A DNA stretch of 41,133 nucleotides from Xanthomonas arboricola (GTDB taxonomy: Bacteria > Pseudomonadota > Gammaproteobacteria > Xanthomonadales > Xanthomonadaceae). The stretch spans positions 226,402-267,534 of the forward strand of contig NZ_QREM01000010.1 in NCBI RefSeq assembly GCF_003353015.1. Direction: 5' to 3'. Shown piece by piece: positions 8,238 through 18,001 of this stretch. The first letter of the stretch is position 1. Each line of letters begins with the position of its first letter. The notes under the pieces were generated by a model, which saw only the letters and a program-made list of their open reading frames with translations, was not told the DNA's origin and ran no database searches. The position numbers and the translations under genes are program-made.

Positions 8238-11216
8238 TTACTTGCCTTTCGACGAAATTGCCTTCATAACGGCAGTCGGCACGTTGTCATAACGCAACCA
8301 GACCCCATCTCCAACGCCCTGACAAAGGCCTTCGTCCAATCGAAAGAGCACCGTATCAATGTGCTTTATTCCGAACTTTATGTCACTTCCGTCTTCCCAT
8401 GCATCTAGGCGATATTCGACGGGCGGAGAGCCGCTGCACAGCAGAAGCGCGCGATCAATCACGATGGGAAGTCGCAACTTGGCTGGCACATACAGGTACC
8501 CTTTTTCTTGATCATGGAAGACAGGGGCGCGACCAAAGCCTCGCGCGACATAACCCATCGCGATCCATTTCGACCACTGTTCGTCAAGCGCAAATGACGC
8601 TCCTTGCCGCGAGACAAACATATTTCTGTACCATCCCTTGCGCCGCGCGTCCTCAAACTTGTAAAGAACGGCCTCCTCTCCCCCCTCAGGAGGGAAAGGA
8701 TGCCCGGATTTGATATCCACGTAGCGAATGGCAAGTGGATCGAACCGCCTGAGCCCCATGAATTGGATGGATTCACTGAGCTCTTTGGTCTCGGCCAGCA
8801 TCGCGGAGCGGACGTCGCGTTCCATGGCAGCCCAATTAGCAATGGCTAAGCCTTGCATTGGCAACACTTCCAGGCCGATCGGATCCAGCCGTTGCTTCAG
8901 CAAGGTCGTCGTCATCTTGCTCCTCAGCCTCAAGACCGGGAGTGTGCCCTCTTCACTGAGGCCGAAACTGTTCTTGAGAATTTCCCAAGCCAAAGATTCC
9001 TCGCAGAGGCTCCCCCATTGGCTTAGGTTCAACGTACCAAGCAATCCCAGGACATCCCATCCATCGACCTTAAGGGGCATTATGTAGGCTTTCGCGGGCA
9101 CGGAATGGACATGTTCGATGCCGCCGTCCTTGCCACGCTCAAGTTCAACATAACCACGCCCCCAAAGATCGAGGAGCACTTTCCACGGTGCCTGAATGCT
9201 CCCCGCCCTTGCTAAAAACCTGTCGAGCTTTGACTTGGCATGCCCGTATGAATAGCCGCCCGTGTTGGCAAGTGAATCCAGGAACAGCAAAGCTGGGTTG
9301 TTCCTAACTTCTTCAAAGGTTAGTGGCTTCCCTACATCCAGACGCGACCTCGAACTCGCTATTACTTCGTTACCTTGCCCCCTCTCGTGCACGCGTACGA
9401 GATGTTCTGGCAGTCCCCCACGCAGTCCCTCTACGCCCTTCACGATCCTTCCGAGTCGATCCATGCAAATTTCGCCATCCTCCGCTGTGGATGCAGCAGC
9501 TTGACTACGGACACCCAACGAGCAGCTTCCTCTTTCCTTGCCGGTTCCATCCAGTACGAAAAACTTGAATTCCCCGCCTTCCTCAAACTCAGGCGGAAGT
9601 CCGTAGCATCTGGTAACGACAGCATTCCCGTGACGTTCTGGCGGCCCGGGTCTTGTGAGAGGGGTGTAGGAATCTTGCTCCAACTCAAGATCGTCGCGCC
9701 CTGCAACTCCAACCCGCCAGTCAGGCGGCCCTCTATAGACAACATTGGGTAGGTCGTAGTGCAAATATTCCCCCTCGTCCTTGCTCCCACCCTGCAACAC
9801 CAGCAACCTGAGTCGCCTGCCGCTAGGCTCCACGATCGCGCGCTGCTCGTCCGTTAGGCGCTCGCAAGCTTCCACGTAGTACATCGCCCAACGAGATGGC
9901 AAACCTTCCATCTCGTCAAGCTTATACCGACTAGCGTCGGGGCAAGTAGAAATGAACATTGCATGCGACTCATCGCTTGCGTCCGGAAACAAAACAACCG
10001 CCGCGCCATACTCGGGCCATCCGCTGTCCCACAACTCGTAGTTCTCATCGCCATTCTCCGTAAGCACTCTGGCTTCCCGGGCCCGGTCGACAGGGAACGA
10101 GCCGCGCAGAGTCTTCAGAGTCCACGAATCCTGCATTAGGAAGGATTTCGACTCTTCGACGGAAAGCGGCAAGGCCCATCCACCGAGCCGGTGGCGCCGC
10201 ATCGACACGCTCGTCGGCCAGGCCTTGTCGCCCGGCTTGCCCAGTGACTGGGAGTCTTCGACCTCGTCAAGGGCGATTGCCTCGTCTTCAATACCGATAA
10301 TGACCCGCCACGGAAGTGACTCACCAGGGCCGAGCGTGAGCCCGAATTTCACTCCACCTCTTTTCTCAGCGCGCTTGCCTGCCCGACTCCTCCTTGCTTC
10401 GTCGGGACTAATCTCGCGCCCTTTCCACTCACCATGGACATCAACCAGCCGCGCTTCGAGTACGTCCTTGTAGTCAGGATCAAATGCCGCCTGGCGCAGC
10501 CCCCTCGATACACCCGAGCTATTTGCGCGAAGCCCTTCCAGAACATCCCCGAACCTGATGGCAGCTTTCCCCCGCCCAACCTCCAGCCCAAGGCGTTCGA
10601 ATATTTCGTGCAACACCAGGATGTCACGTGCGGCAATCATGACCTGGGACTTGGCCAGACCAACAAACTGGTGCGCTCCTAGACTACGAAAAGTGAACTT
10701 TCCGTAACGCCCGCCAGTGTCTTTTGTCCACTTCTCCAGGTCTGCCCAGGCAACTTCGGTGCGGCTCATCTGACTAGAGCTCCAGTTCGGAGGAAGCCCG
10801 AGATCTTTGCGCAAACGCGCGTAGTAGCCAGCCACGTCGGCGACGGCTGCACCTCTTGCTAGCGCTGCCAGGTACGGAAGGTAGGTCGGGGCGGAATTTT
10901 CAATCGCCCCACCTGGCATGAACTCGCAATTGTGTTTGCCCGGGTCCGTGTATCCCAACGCTCGAGACGCACTCTTTCTGCGTCGCTCCACGAGCTCCTG
11001 CAATCTCGACTCAAGTGTCGGCGATTTATGCTTCCACTTCCAATCCGGGCCTGCCTTGACTGCTTTAAGGAATCCCGCATCCCCGCCCAAGCCATCACCT
11101 ATTTCATCTAGCACATCAGGCGGAGTGCCGATGAAGATTTCCTTGCCTATCCGCCCCGGCCAGAAAAAGTGCTCCAAAAGCCGCAGGTTCCAAGCTTCGA
11201 ATGTATTCATCTCCAC
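8238..11216 (-). CDS. Large defence-cassette protein of unknown function
   Basis: I do not recognise a named domain in this 992-residue protein. The N-terminal ~330 residues look mostly helical (EHFFWPGRIGKEIFIG..., YLPYLAALARG, then a basic stretch EARRSRAGKRAEKR). The middle is rich in beta-type, Gly/Pro-containing segments. Around 660-720 a segment (LDSLANTGGYSYGHAKSKLD...WGRGYVELERG) could be a winged helix. There is no Walker motif, signal peptide or membrane segment. The start is a GTG with GGAGGGAA 10-13 bases upstream; the ATG two codons later has no usable spacing. It sits 92 bases after the methyltransferase and 15 bases before the giant helicase. By position it corresponds to the partner proteins of Druantia helicases (DruH in type III, DruF/DruG in type II), but that equivalence is an inference. 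Confidence 0.82.
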   Translation of the reverse strand: MEMNTFEAWNLRLLEHFFWPGRIGKEIFIGTPPDVLDEIGDGLGGDAGFLKAVKAGPDWKWKHKSPTLESRLQELVERRRKSASRALGYTDPGKHNCEFMPGGAIENSAPTYLPYLAALARGAAVADVAGYYARLRKDLGLPPNWSSSQMSRTEVAWADLEKWTKDTGGRYGKFTFRSLGAHQFVGLAKSQVMIAARDILVLHEIFERLGLEVGRGKAAIRFGDVLEGLRANSSGVSRGLRQAAFDPDYKDVLEARLVDVHGEWKGREISPDEARRSRAGKRAEKRGGVKFGLTLGPGESLPWRVIIGIEDEAIALDEVEDSQSLGKPGDKAWPTSVSMRRHRLGGWALPLSVEESKSFLMQDSWTLKTLRGSFPVDRAREARVLTENGDENYELWDSGWPEYGAAVVLFPDASDESHAMFISTCPDASRYKLDEMEGLPSRWAMYYVEACERLTDEQRAIVEPSGRRLRLLVLQGGSKDEGEYLHYDLPNVVYRGPPDWRVGVAGRDDLELEQDSYTPLTRPGPPERHGNAVVTRCYGLPPEFEEGGEFKFFVLDGTGKERGSCSLGVRSQAAASTAEDGEICMDRLGRIVKGVEGLRGGLPEHLVRVHERGQGNEVIASSRSRLDVGKPLTFEEVRNNPALLFLDSLANTGGYSYGHAKSKLDRFLARAGSIQAPWKVLLDLWGRGYVELERGKDGGIEHVHSVPAKAYIMPLKVDGWDVLGLLGTLNLSQWGSLCEESLAWEILKNSFGLSEEGTLPVLRLRSKMTTTLLKQRLDPIGLEVLPMQGLAIANWAAMERDVRSAMLAETKELSESIQFMGLRRFDPLAIRYVDIKSGHPFPPEGGEEAVLYKFEDARRKGWYRNMFVSRQGASFALDEQWSKWIAMGYVARGFGRAPVFHDQEKGYLYVPAKLRLPIVIDRALLLCSGSPPVEYRLDAWEDGSDIKFGIKHIDTVLFRLDEGLCQGVGDGVWLRYDNVPTAVMKAISSKGK

Positions 11217-11308
11217 GATTTAGCAATTCCCTCCCCACATTGCGGAGCATCGCCGCGCCTCCGCGAAACAACCGAACAAGCGGATCCATATCCGCACCAC
11301 TTGGCTAC

Positions 11309-12616
11309 CTACGATCTATTTCCACGGAGAATGTTGGCTAGATGTTCGCCGATTGCCCGCCCCATTGGCACGGGCACGGCATTCCCAATCTGCGTGTACT
11401 TCGGCAGTTCCCGAAAATGGATTCCCTCAAGCGGGTTACCTGCGCGACGAAGCCCACCTGTAGTCCGCTTGCCCTTGAATTGGTACCAGTCAGGAAACCC
11501 TTGCAGGCGAGCCCATTCCCGGACAGTCAATGTGCGGGGCTGCTCGTAATGCACGTAATCATCCGGTAACGAAGTTACCGTGATCGACGGACCAGTCGCC
11601 CCCCACTCTCGCGGAAGCACACGTTGTGTAAACTTCCTTGTCGCCTCGAAATCTTTGCCATCGATCATGGCTTTGAACTTCTTGACTACCTCGGGGTGGT
11701 GTTTGCTGTATTCGTGCTCGGTTACCGGCGACCCTTTTCCGGCCACGCTCTTACCATCGGCAGACGTTCTGAACTTTCGCTGCGTTTCGCCCATGACTCT
11801 TGAGGGATATTCGGTCGTCTTTCCACCACTTTTTTGATGATGTGGATCGACGAGGTCCCCCAATAGCTCAACAATTGACGGCCATGATCCGGGACGCCCG
11901 GCCGGCAGGAACCCACTCGATATGCCAGTTCCATCTATCAAGTCGATTTCCTCATTTCGCGTGACGGACCCTGCTATGTCCTCACGAATACCGACGAGCA
12001 TGATCCTAGGCCTATTCTGCGCAACGCCATAGTTCTTGGCGTAAACCAACTCCGCAGCGAGCTTATATCCGCCGATATTGACGAAGGCCTTCTTTACATC
12101 CTTCCATATCTCTCCGTTTTCGCCATCGAAAGTCCAGCGCCCGGTCAGAAGGCCACGGACGTTCTCAAAAACGAAGGCTCGCGGCCGAAGATGGCTGATG
12201 ATCCGTGCCATGTCCTTGAACAGGTGATTCGACGGCAAATCTTCCTTGGCTACGGAATACGAGCGGCGATGCCCAATGCCTGAGAAGCCCTGACACGGCG
12301 GCCCTCCGACTACGAGGTCAATTTCACCATGGGAAATCCCGAATTCGGACTTGAAGCTACTTTCGAGTCTTTCGAGGTAGTCTTTCCTCGTCATCTTGCT
12401 CGCATCGGTCGAACAAAATGGATTTGTCCATTTTTCTTCGTCCAGCCCGCGAGCGAAGTGTGGATGTCGATCTTTTCGATTGAAGACATACGTGCCGCGC
12501 GCGTTGACGTTTATTTCATTGACGAAGATCGGGGTAAAGCCCGCTTGTTCCAACCCAAGGCCAAAGCCGCCGCAACCCGCAAACAAATCCACGACGCTCA
12601 AGAAGTTCTTACGCAA
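11309..12616 (-). CDS. C5-cytosine-specific DNA methyltransferase
   Basis: This enzyme transfers a methyl group from S-adenosylmethionine to carbon 5 of cytosine in a specific DNA sequence. The canonical motif order is visible: motif I VDLFAGCGGFGLG near residue 9, motif IV GGPPCQGFSG with catalytic C108, ENVRGLL (motif VI), QNRPRIMLVGIR (motif VIII) and the closing IGNAVPVPMGRAIGEHL (motif X). The target recognition region lies between VIII and X; its sequence specificity cannot be read off. The chosen start is a TTG at 12616, because GGGGA lies 6 bases before it and the protein then opens MRKNFLSVVDLFAG. A TTG at 12637 would add seven residues but has poor spacing. It follows the vsr gene directly, a classical pairing. 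No separate restriction endonuclease gene is present. Confidence 0.93.
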   Translation of the reverse strand: MRKNFLSVVDLFAGCGGFGLGLEQAGFTPIFVNEINVNARGTYVFNRKDRHPHFARGLDEEKWTNPFCSTDASKMTRKDYLERLESSFKSEFGISHGEIDLVVGGPPCQGFSGIGHRRSYSVAKEDLPSNHLFKDMARIISHLRPRAFVFENVRGLLTGRWTFDGENGEIWKDVKKAFVNIGGYKLAAELVYAKNYGVAQNRPRIMLVGIREDIAGSVTRNEEIDLIDGTGISSGFLPAGRPGSWPSIVELLGDLVDPHHQKSGGKTTEYPSRVMGETQRKFRTSADGKSVAGKGSPVTEHEYSKHHPEVVKKFKAMIDGKDFEATRKFTQRVLPREWGATGPSITVTSLPDDYVHYEQPRTLTVREWARLQGFPDWYQFKGKRTTGGLRRAGNPLEGIHFRELPKYTQIGNAVPVPMGRAIGEHLANILRGNRS

Positions 12617-12640
12617 GCAAATTCCCCAGAGTATCAATGC

Positions 12641-13072
12641 CTAGCCACAACTCGTGCTAGCCAGAATTCGCGAAACCAGCCTGGCTAAGGCCACATTCCG
12701 CATCCTATTTTTAGCCAACTGGCATTCCCATATACGAATGACCCGCCACCCTTCCCGTCTCAAAAAGCGATGATTCCGCTTATCGCGAGCCTTATTAACG
12801 GCCACCTTGGACTGCCAGAAGGCCGGATTCGTGCCAGGTATCCGCCCCTTCTGGCACGAGTGGCCATGCCAAAAGCAGCCCTCCACGAACACTACCGCGC
12901 CGTATTTTGGCAGGACCAGGTCTGGCCTGCCAGGCAGGTCGCGGACATGCAAGCGAAACCTAAATCCCTTCCCATGTAGAAAGCGTCGGACCAGCATCTC
13001 CGGTTTCGTATCTCGGCTGCGGATGCGCGACATTCTTTCGGTCCGCTGTGCTGGCGTCATGATGTCAGCCAT
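12641..13072 (-). CDS. vsr: Very-short-patch-repair (Vsr) endonuclease
   Basis: Vsr nicks next to the T of T:G mismatches created when 5-methylcytosine deaminates, and normally accompanies a C5 methyltransferase. The 143-residue product keeps the family framework: TPAQRTERMSRIRSRDTKPE at the N-terminus, GRPDL with the catalytic aspartate at D51 (same number as in E. coli Vsr), GCFWH with H69, and the C-terminal GWRVIRIWEC. The residues aligning with E. coli T63 and H64 are V and E, a pattern I recall from many Vsr-family proteins outside the Dcm group. The ATG at 13072 is preferred over an upstream in-frame start (13117) because GGAGAAG lies 9 bases before it. The gene is followed immediately by the methyltransferase. 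The 149 bases upstream, back to the integrase stop, should hold the cassette promoter, but no convincing -35/-10 pair is visible. Confidence 0.93.
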   Translation of the reverse strand: MADIMTPAQRTERMSRIRSRDTKPEMLVRRFLHGKGFRFRLHVRDLPGRPDLVLPKYGAVVFVEGCFWHGHSCQKGRIPGTNPAFWQSKVAVNKARDKRNHRFLRREGWRVIRIWECQLAKNRMRNVALARLVSRILASTSCG

Positions 13073-13221
13073 TGCCGTGTTCTTCTCCGGATACCCACAC
13101 CCGAAGCATGCCCCCAACGACTACGTCACTAGAGCGAGGAAACACCCTGACAGGGAATTGACTGAGCCCATGAGACTGACGGCACAGGGGCGCCTCACAG
13201 GCGATCGAGAAGCCAATTGAT

Positions 13222-14457
13222 CTAACCGGCGCGACGTATCGGAAGAACATTGGCGTTGAGCCTCAACGAGTCCAGATAGTCAGCCCACGCTTGCATCATC
13301 TTCTTCCGCTCAGCAAGGTGCGCGGTGCGGTTGTAGGCGCGCCCGAGCGGATCTCTGACCGCATGCGCCAATTGATGTTCGATGTAATCCGGCCGAAAGC
13401 CTAAAACCTCATCCAGGACTGTTCTCGCCATGGCCCTGAAGCCCTGGCCAGTTATGGTGTTGCCGTCGAAGCCAAGGTTCCGCAGCGCCGCATTGATCGT
13501 GTTCTCACTCATCGGGCGCTTCGAGCTCCTAACCCCCGGGAAGACAAATTCGCTCCGACGGGTGAGAGGCCTCAGGTCCTCGAAGATCTCTTTCGCCTGG
13601 GACGCGAGAGGCACGATGTGGGGTGTTCTTGTCTTGCTGGCAACAAAACGCCACTCCGCCTTCTCAAGATCGACGTCCTCCCACCGAGCCTTTCGCAACT
13701 CCCCAGGCCGCACGAAGAGCATCGGTCCCAGCTTCAACGCCGCCAAGGTCACGGGCGATCCCTGGTAGGAATACATTGCCCGTAACAGATCAGCAATCCG
13801 GGCAGGATCGGTCATGCTCGCGAAGTGCCTGGTCTGGGGTTGCTCCAACGCTCCGACCAGGCTGTCGGCCGGGTTTGATGTCGCCCGTCCAGTGGCAATC
13901 GCATAGCGAAACACCCGACTAGCAAGCGAGCGCGTCCGGTGTGCTGTCTCGGCAACGCCGCGCTTCTCCAGCTTACGCAACGCTGCCAACAGTAACGGTG
14001 CCGTTACGTCAGTGACCGGAATATCGCCGACGCTCGCCAGATCCTTCTCGATCAGGCGGCGCTCACGTTTTACCGATCCGGGCGTCAGCCCCTCCTTGGT
14101 TCGCTTCTCCAGCAGTTCAATGGCGACTGCACTGAAGGTAGATTCGGCGCGCTCGGTCTGTGCGGCTCGCTCAATGCGAGCCACCTGGGCCGGGTTGGCT
14201 CCGCCCTTGACCAATGCCCGCAGCCGGTCCCGCTCGGCTCGCGCCTCTCCGAGCGACATGATCGGATACTCGGCCAGCGTGATCATGCTTGCCTTGCCCA
14301 AGTGGCGATAGCGATAGCGCCACACCTTCGTTCCAGAGGGACGCACTTCAACGCACAGGCCATTCGTGTCGGCGACACGGTAGGCGTCTTCGCGTGATTT
14401 CAGGGAGCGCAGCTTGGTATCGGTCAGCATGTGAGTCAGGCGATTGTGAGTCATCAA
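13222..14457 (-). CDS. P4-family tyrosine recombinase (island integrase)
   Basis: This 411-residue site-specific recombinase probably integrated the island at the adjacent tRNA gene. The N-terminus (LTDTKLRSLKSRE...) is an arm-DNA-binding DUF4102 domain, followed by a core-binding region and the catalytic domain. Catalytic residues visible are R255 (VRPGELRKARW), R341 (GQGFRAMART), H365 (EHQLAH) and the tyrosine nucleophile Y375 (AYNRT). The usual histidine of the HGFR box is glutamine here (Q338). The ORF opens with TTG-ATG at 14457-14452, with a further ATG at 14430; none has a clear ribosome binding site, so the exact start is open. It is transcribed away from the tRNA into the island. Four TGASTCA heptamers cover its start region and may be recombinase or regulator sites. 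Confidence 0.92.
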   Translation of the reverse strand: MMTHNRLTHMLTDTKLRSLKSREDAYRVADTNGLCVEVRPSGTKVWRYRYRHLGKASMITLAEYPIMSLGEARAERDRLRALVKGGANPAQVARIERAAQTERAESTFSAVAIELLEKRTKEGLTPGSVKRERRLIEKDLASVGDIPVTDVTAPLLLAALRKLEKRGVAETAHRTRSLASRVFRYAIATGRATSNPADSLVGALEQPQTRHFASMTDPARIADLLRAMYSYQGSPVTLAALKLGPMLFVRPGELRKARWEDVDLEKAEWRFVASKTRTPHIVPLASQAKEIFEDLRPLTRRSEFVFPGVRSSKRPMSENTINAALRNLGFDGNTITGQGFRAMARTVLDEVLGFRPDYIEHQLAHAVRDPLGRAYNRTAHLAERKKMMQAWADYLDSLRLNANVLPIRRAG

Positions 14458-14493
14458 GCATGGATCATGCCCGCTGACTCATAGCCTGACTCA
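14432..14493. repeat. Four TGASTCA heptamers around the integrase start
   Basis: The heptamer TGAGTCA occurs at 14432-14438 and 14447-14453, and its complement TGACTCA at 14475-14481 and 14487-14493. The outer pair extends to a perfect 10-base inverted repeat, GTGAGTCAGG (14431-14440) against CCTGACTCAC (14485-14494). The cluster overlaps the start of the integrase gene, between it and the attachment tRNA. It could be arm-type recombinase binding sites or an operator for autoregulation; this role is inferred. Confidence 0.6.
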
Positions 14494-14607
14494 CTTCGAT
14501 CCCGGATTCAAGTGGATCAGCTTGGACCGTGGCGGACCAAAATCCCCGCATTTTGCCGAATTTTTCGGGAATCACTGGATTAAACCGGACGACCTTGGAT
14601 TGCTCTG

Positions 14608-14630
14608 TGGTGGGCCCACCAGGATTCGAA
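14608..14630 (-). other. Predicted attachment-site core in the tRNA 3' end
   Basis: The integrase gene lies just past the 3' end of this tRNA, and P4-type recombinases commonly use the tRNA T-arm and 3' end as the crossover region. The core is therefore expected within 14608-14630, leaving the tRNA intact. The matching direct repeat should lie left of this window; it is not visible in the 14 kb of island shown. Confidence 0.45.
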
Positions 14631-14683
14631 CCTGGAACCAAAGGATTATGAGTCCTCTGCTCTAACCGTTGAGCTATAGGCCC
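14608..14683 (-). tRNA. ileX: tRNA-Ile2 (anticodon CAU)
   Basis: Read on the minus strand, the 76 bases form a full cloverleaf. The acceptor arm GGGCCTA pairs with TGGGCCC (one G-T pair), the anticodon loop reads CTCATAA with anticodon CAT, the T-arm contains GGTTCGAATCC, and CCA is encoded at the 3' end (14608-14610). CAT could mean Met. The D-stem/anticodon pattern and the GGGCC...GGCCC acceptor resemble the E. coli tRNA-Ile2 whose C34 is modified to lysidine by TilS. This Ile assignment is likely but rests on similarity. The gene is the probable island attachment site. Confidence 0.92.
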
Positions 14684-14736
14684 GGCAGGGTGGGTGACGA
14701 AATGCGGCGCATGTCGGACCGTCCAGCTGAGGCGAA

Positions 14737-14766
14737 AGTTTACCTGTCCGCGCGCATCGCTGTCTG
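14737..14766 (-). promoter_or_regulatory. Possible promoter of the tRNA gene
   Basis: On the minus strand CAGACA (14761-14766) and TAAACT (14737-14742) are 18 bases apart and end about 54 bases before the tRNA 5' end. The -35 match is modest, so this is a candidate only. Confidence 0.3.
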
Positions 14767-14833
14767 CTGACATCCGGCGTCAATGAGCCGAAGCGTCCGC
14801 ACCCACCTGCGCGTGCGCAGGCCCGCACAAGAA

Positions 14834-14853
14834 AGCCCGGCGCAAGCCGGGCT
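14834..14853 (-). terminator. Intrinsic terminator after the small ORF
   Basis: AGCCCGGC (14834-14841) pairs with GCCGGGCT (14846-14853) around a GCAA loop. On the minus strand the stem is followed by TTCTTG, so it best serves the 14989-15228 gene and isolates the tRNA. The gap 14684-14988 otherwise holds only the possible tRNA promoter and a repeat tract. Confidence 0.6.
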
Positions 14854-14944
14854 CTTGAATCTGGACGCGATCAATGTGTGTGCTGCGCACCATTGGCGGT
14901 GCAAGCTCCGGAGCTACAAGCGCCTCAGCAACAAGTGCCTCGGC

Positions 14945-14988
14945 AATCCCGAATCCGAATCCGAATCCCCACTCCCGACTCCCGACCT
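14945..14988. repeat. GGGATTCGG-type intergenic repeat tract
   Basis: Tandem degenerate copies of ATCCCGA/AATCCGA followed by ACTCCCG units lie directly after the stop of the small minus-strand ORF. The complementary sequence is the GGGANTCGG pattern found again at 23007-23035 and 30516-30616. Function unknown. Confidence 0.6.
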
Positions 14989-15228
14989 CTACGCCACCTC
15001 AAGCTGCGCATCGATCACCTGGCGGCCCGCACGGAATCCCTGCGCGATGGCTTCCTGGTAGGTGTCCCAGCCCGGCCCCCGGCCACCCATGCGTGGCTGG
15101 CGCTTGCCGCCCAGCGCATACACATCGACCCAGAGCGTCCACCTGGCGCCCGGGGACGCCTGCTCGGCGCGTACGCGAATCTCGTGCTCGCGGTAGGTGG
15201 TGGTTTCAAAGCGGCTTTGCCTGCTCAT
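14989..15228 (-). CDS. Small conserved-type hypothetical protein
   Basis: A 79-residue soluble protein that opens MSRQSRFETTTYREHEIRVR and continues with ARWTLWVDVYALGGKR and a closing GWDTYQEAIAQGFRAGRQVID. I do not recognise a named family. The alternating charged/hydrophobic pattern suggests a compact beta-beta-alpha fold. The ATG at 15228 is chosen because CGAGG lies 7 bases upstream; an in-frame start at 15246 lacks this. High GC at third codon positions supports it as a real gene of the core genome. It has its own downstream hairpin terminator and is separated from rpoD by ~190 bases holding the rpoD terminator. No function is proposed. Confidence 0.65.
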   Translation of the reverse strand: MSRQSRFETTTYREHEIRVRAEQASPGARWTLWVDVYALGGKRQPRMGGRGPGWDTYQEAIAQGFRAGRQVIDAQLEVA

Positions 15229-15417
15229 ACGACGGCCTCGTTGCATTCCTCGGTCAACTTAGAAGTCACGGCTAGAACGTCACGTGAGCCTGGAAGAAAC
15301 AGCGGTTTCATGTTGCGCCGCGGTCCGGCTTCGTCGCCGAGGCGTGAATGCCGGCTGCGCCCCGCCCCGACACCCCGGTGGCCGGCCGGCCAAGCATAGC
15401 CTGCAGCATGCCCCACA

Positions 15418-15451
15418 ACACAACAGCCCCGCATGTGCGGGGCTGTTGTGT
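15418..15451 (-). terminator. rpoD intrinsic terminator
   Basis: A perfect 16-base stem, ACACAACAGCCCCGCA (15418-15433) against TGCGGGGCTGTTGTGT (15436-15451), lies about 28 bases after the rpoD stop on the minus strand. The long, GC-cored, nearly loopless palindrome is a strong terminator or RNA 3'-end stabiliser. The tail after it is GT-rich rather than a pure T tract. Confidence 0.75.
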
Positions 15452-15478
15452 GATCACTGCACCGATACGACGAGTGGA

Positions 15479-17353
<1,875 letters not shown>

Positions 17354-17397
17354 GAGTGCTCGCGCCACCGGCTTTGAGATTGGAAAGAGAACCTAGC

Positions 17398-17403
17398 ATT
17401 ATA
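17398..17403 (-). promoter_or_regulatory. Extended -10 promoter upstream of rpoD
   Basis: The minus strand reads CTGGTATAATGCTAG here: a perfect TATAAT preceded by TGG, the extended -10 motif. It lies 45 bases before the rpoD start. No good -35 hexamer is found at 16-18 bases; TTGAAT is 24 away, which fits an extended -10 promoter. Confidence 0.65.
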
Positions 17404-17460
17404 CCAGCGTGAAGCCCGGTCTGCCGGATTCAAGACAGGACCGCTGGTGGACGTGGGTTT

Positions 17461-17901
17461 CTAGGGTCTGAGAAGGAAGGTCACCGGGCCGTCGTTGACC
17501 AGGTCGACAACCATATGGGCCCCAAAGCGCCCGGTTTCCACCCCGCCGCGATGTTTTTCGCGGCAGATCGCCACCAATTGATTGAACGCCCGTTCAGCCT
17601 CCGCGGGCGGGGCCGCCGTGCTGAAGCCGGGGCGATTGCCGGAACCGGTGTCGGCGGCCAGGGTGAACTGGCTGACCAGCAGCAGACCGCCGCCGGTGTC
17701 GGCGAGTGAGCGGTTCATCTTGCCGGCGGCGTCGGCGAATACGCGGTAGCTCAGCAGGCGCTCGGCCAGGCGCCGGATCTGCGCGTCGCTGTCGCCGGGC
17801 TCGACCCCGACCAGCGCCAGCAGCCCGGGACCGATCTGCCCGACGGTCTGCGCATCGACCGTGACTGCGGCGCGGGTGACACGCTGGATCAGCGCAAGCA
17901 T
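17461..17901 (-). CDS. dtd: D-aminoacyl-tRNA deacylase (Dtd)
   Basis: Removes D-amino acids wrongly attached to tRNA, protecting translation. The 146-residue product matches the family in length and motifs: opening [16 protein letters not shown], the SQFTL motif with the active-site region near residue 77, and the C-terminal GPVTFLLRP (GxVTxxL), the other hallmark that forms the chiral pocket. The ATG at 17901 is chosen because it gives the standard N-terminus; the open frame extends 27 codons upstream without similarity to the family. It is read toward rpoD and divergent from the lpxL-like gene, 100 bases away. Confidence 0.95.
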   Translation of the reverse strand: MLALIQRVTRAAVTVDAQTVGQIGPGLLALVGVEPGDSDAQIRRLAERLLSYRVFADAAGKMNRSLADTGGGLLLVSQFTLAADTGSGNRPGFSTAAPPAEAERAFNQLVAICREKHRGGVETGRFGAHMVVDLVNDGPVTFLLRP

Positions 17902-18001
17902 GGGCGTTCTCGGGCAGCAAACTGTGCCGCGCAGCATGCCCAGCGTCGCCGGTGCTGTCACGCGCGGGTCATCGCCGGCCACGCTGTTTAGAATTGCGCG
18001 G

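Noticed and set aside
1..14457. CRISPR array or toxin-antitoxin pair in the island
   Set aside because: No regularly spaced repeats and no small gene pair with ribosome binding sites were seen.
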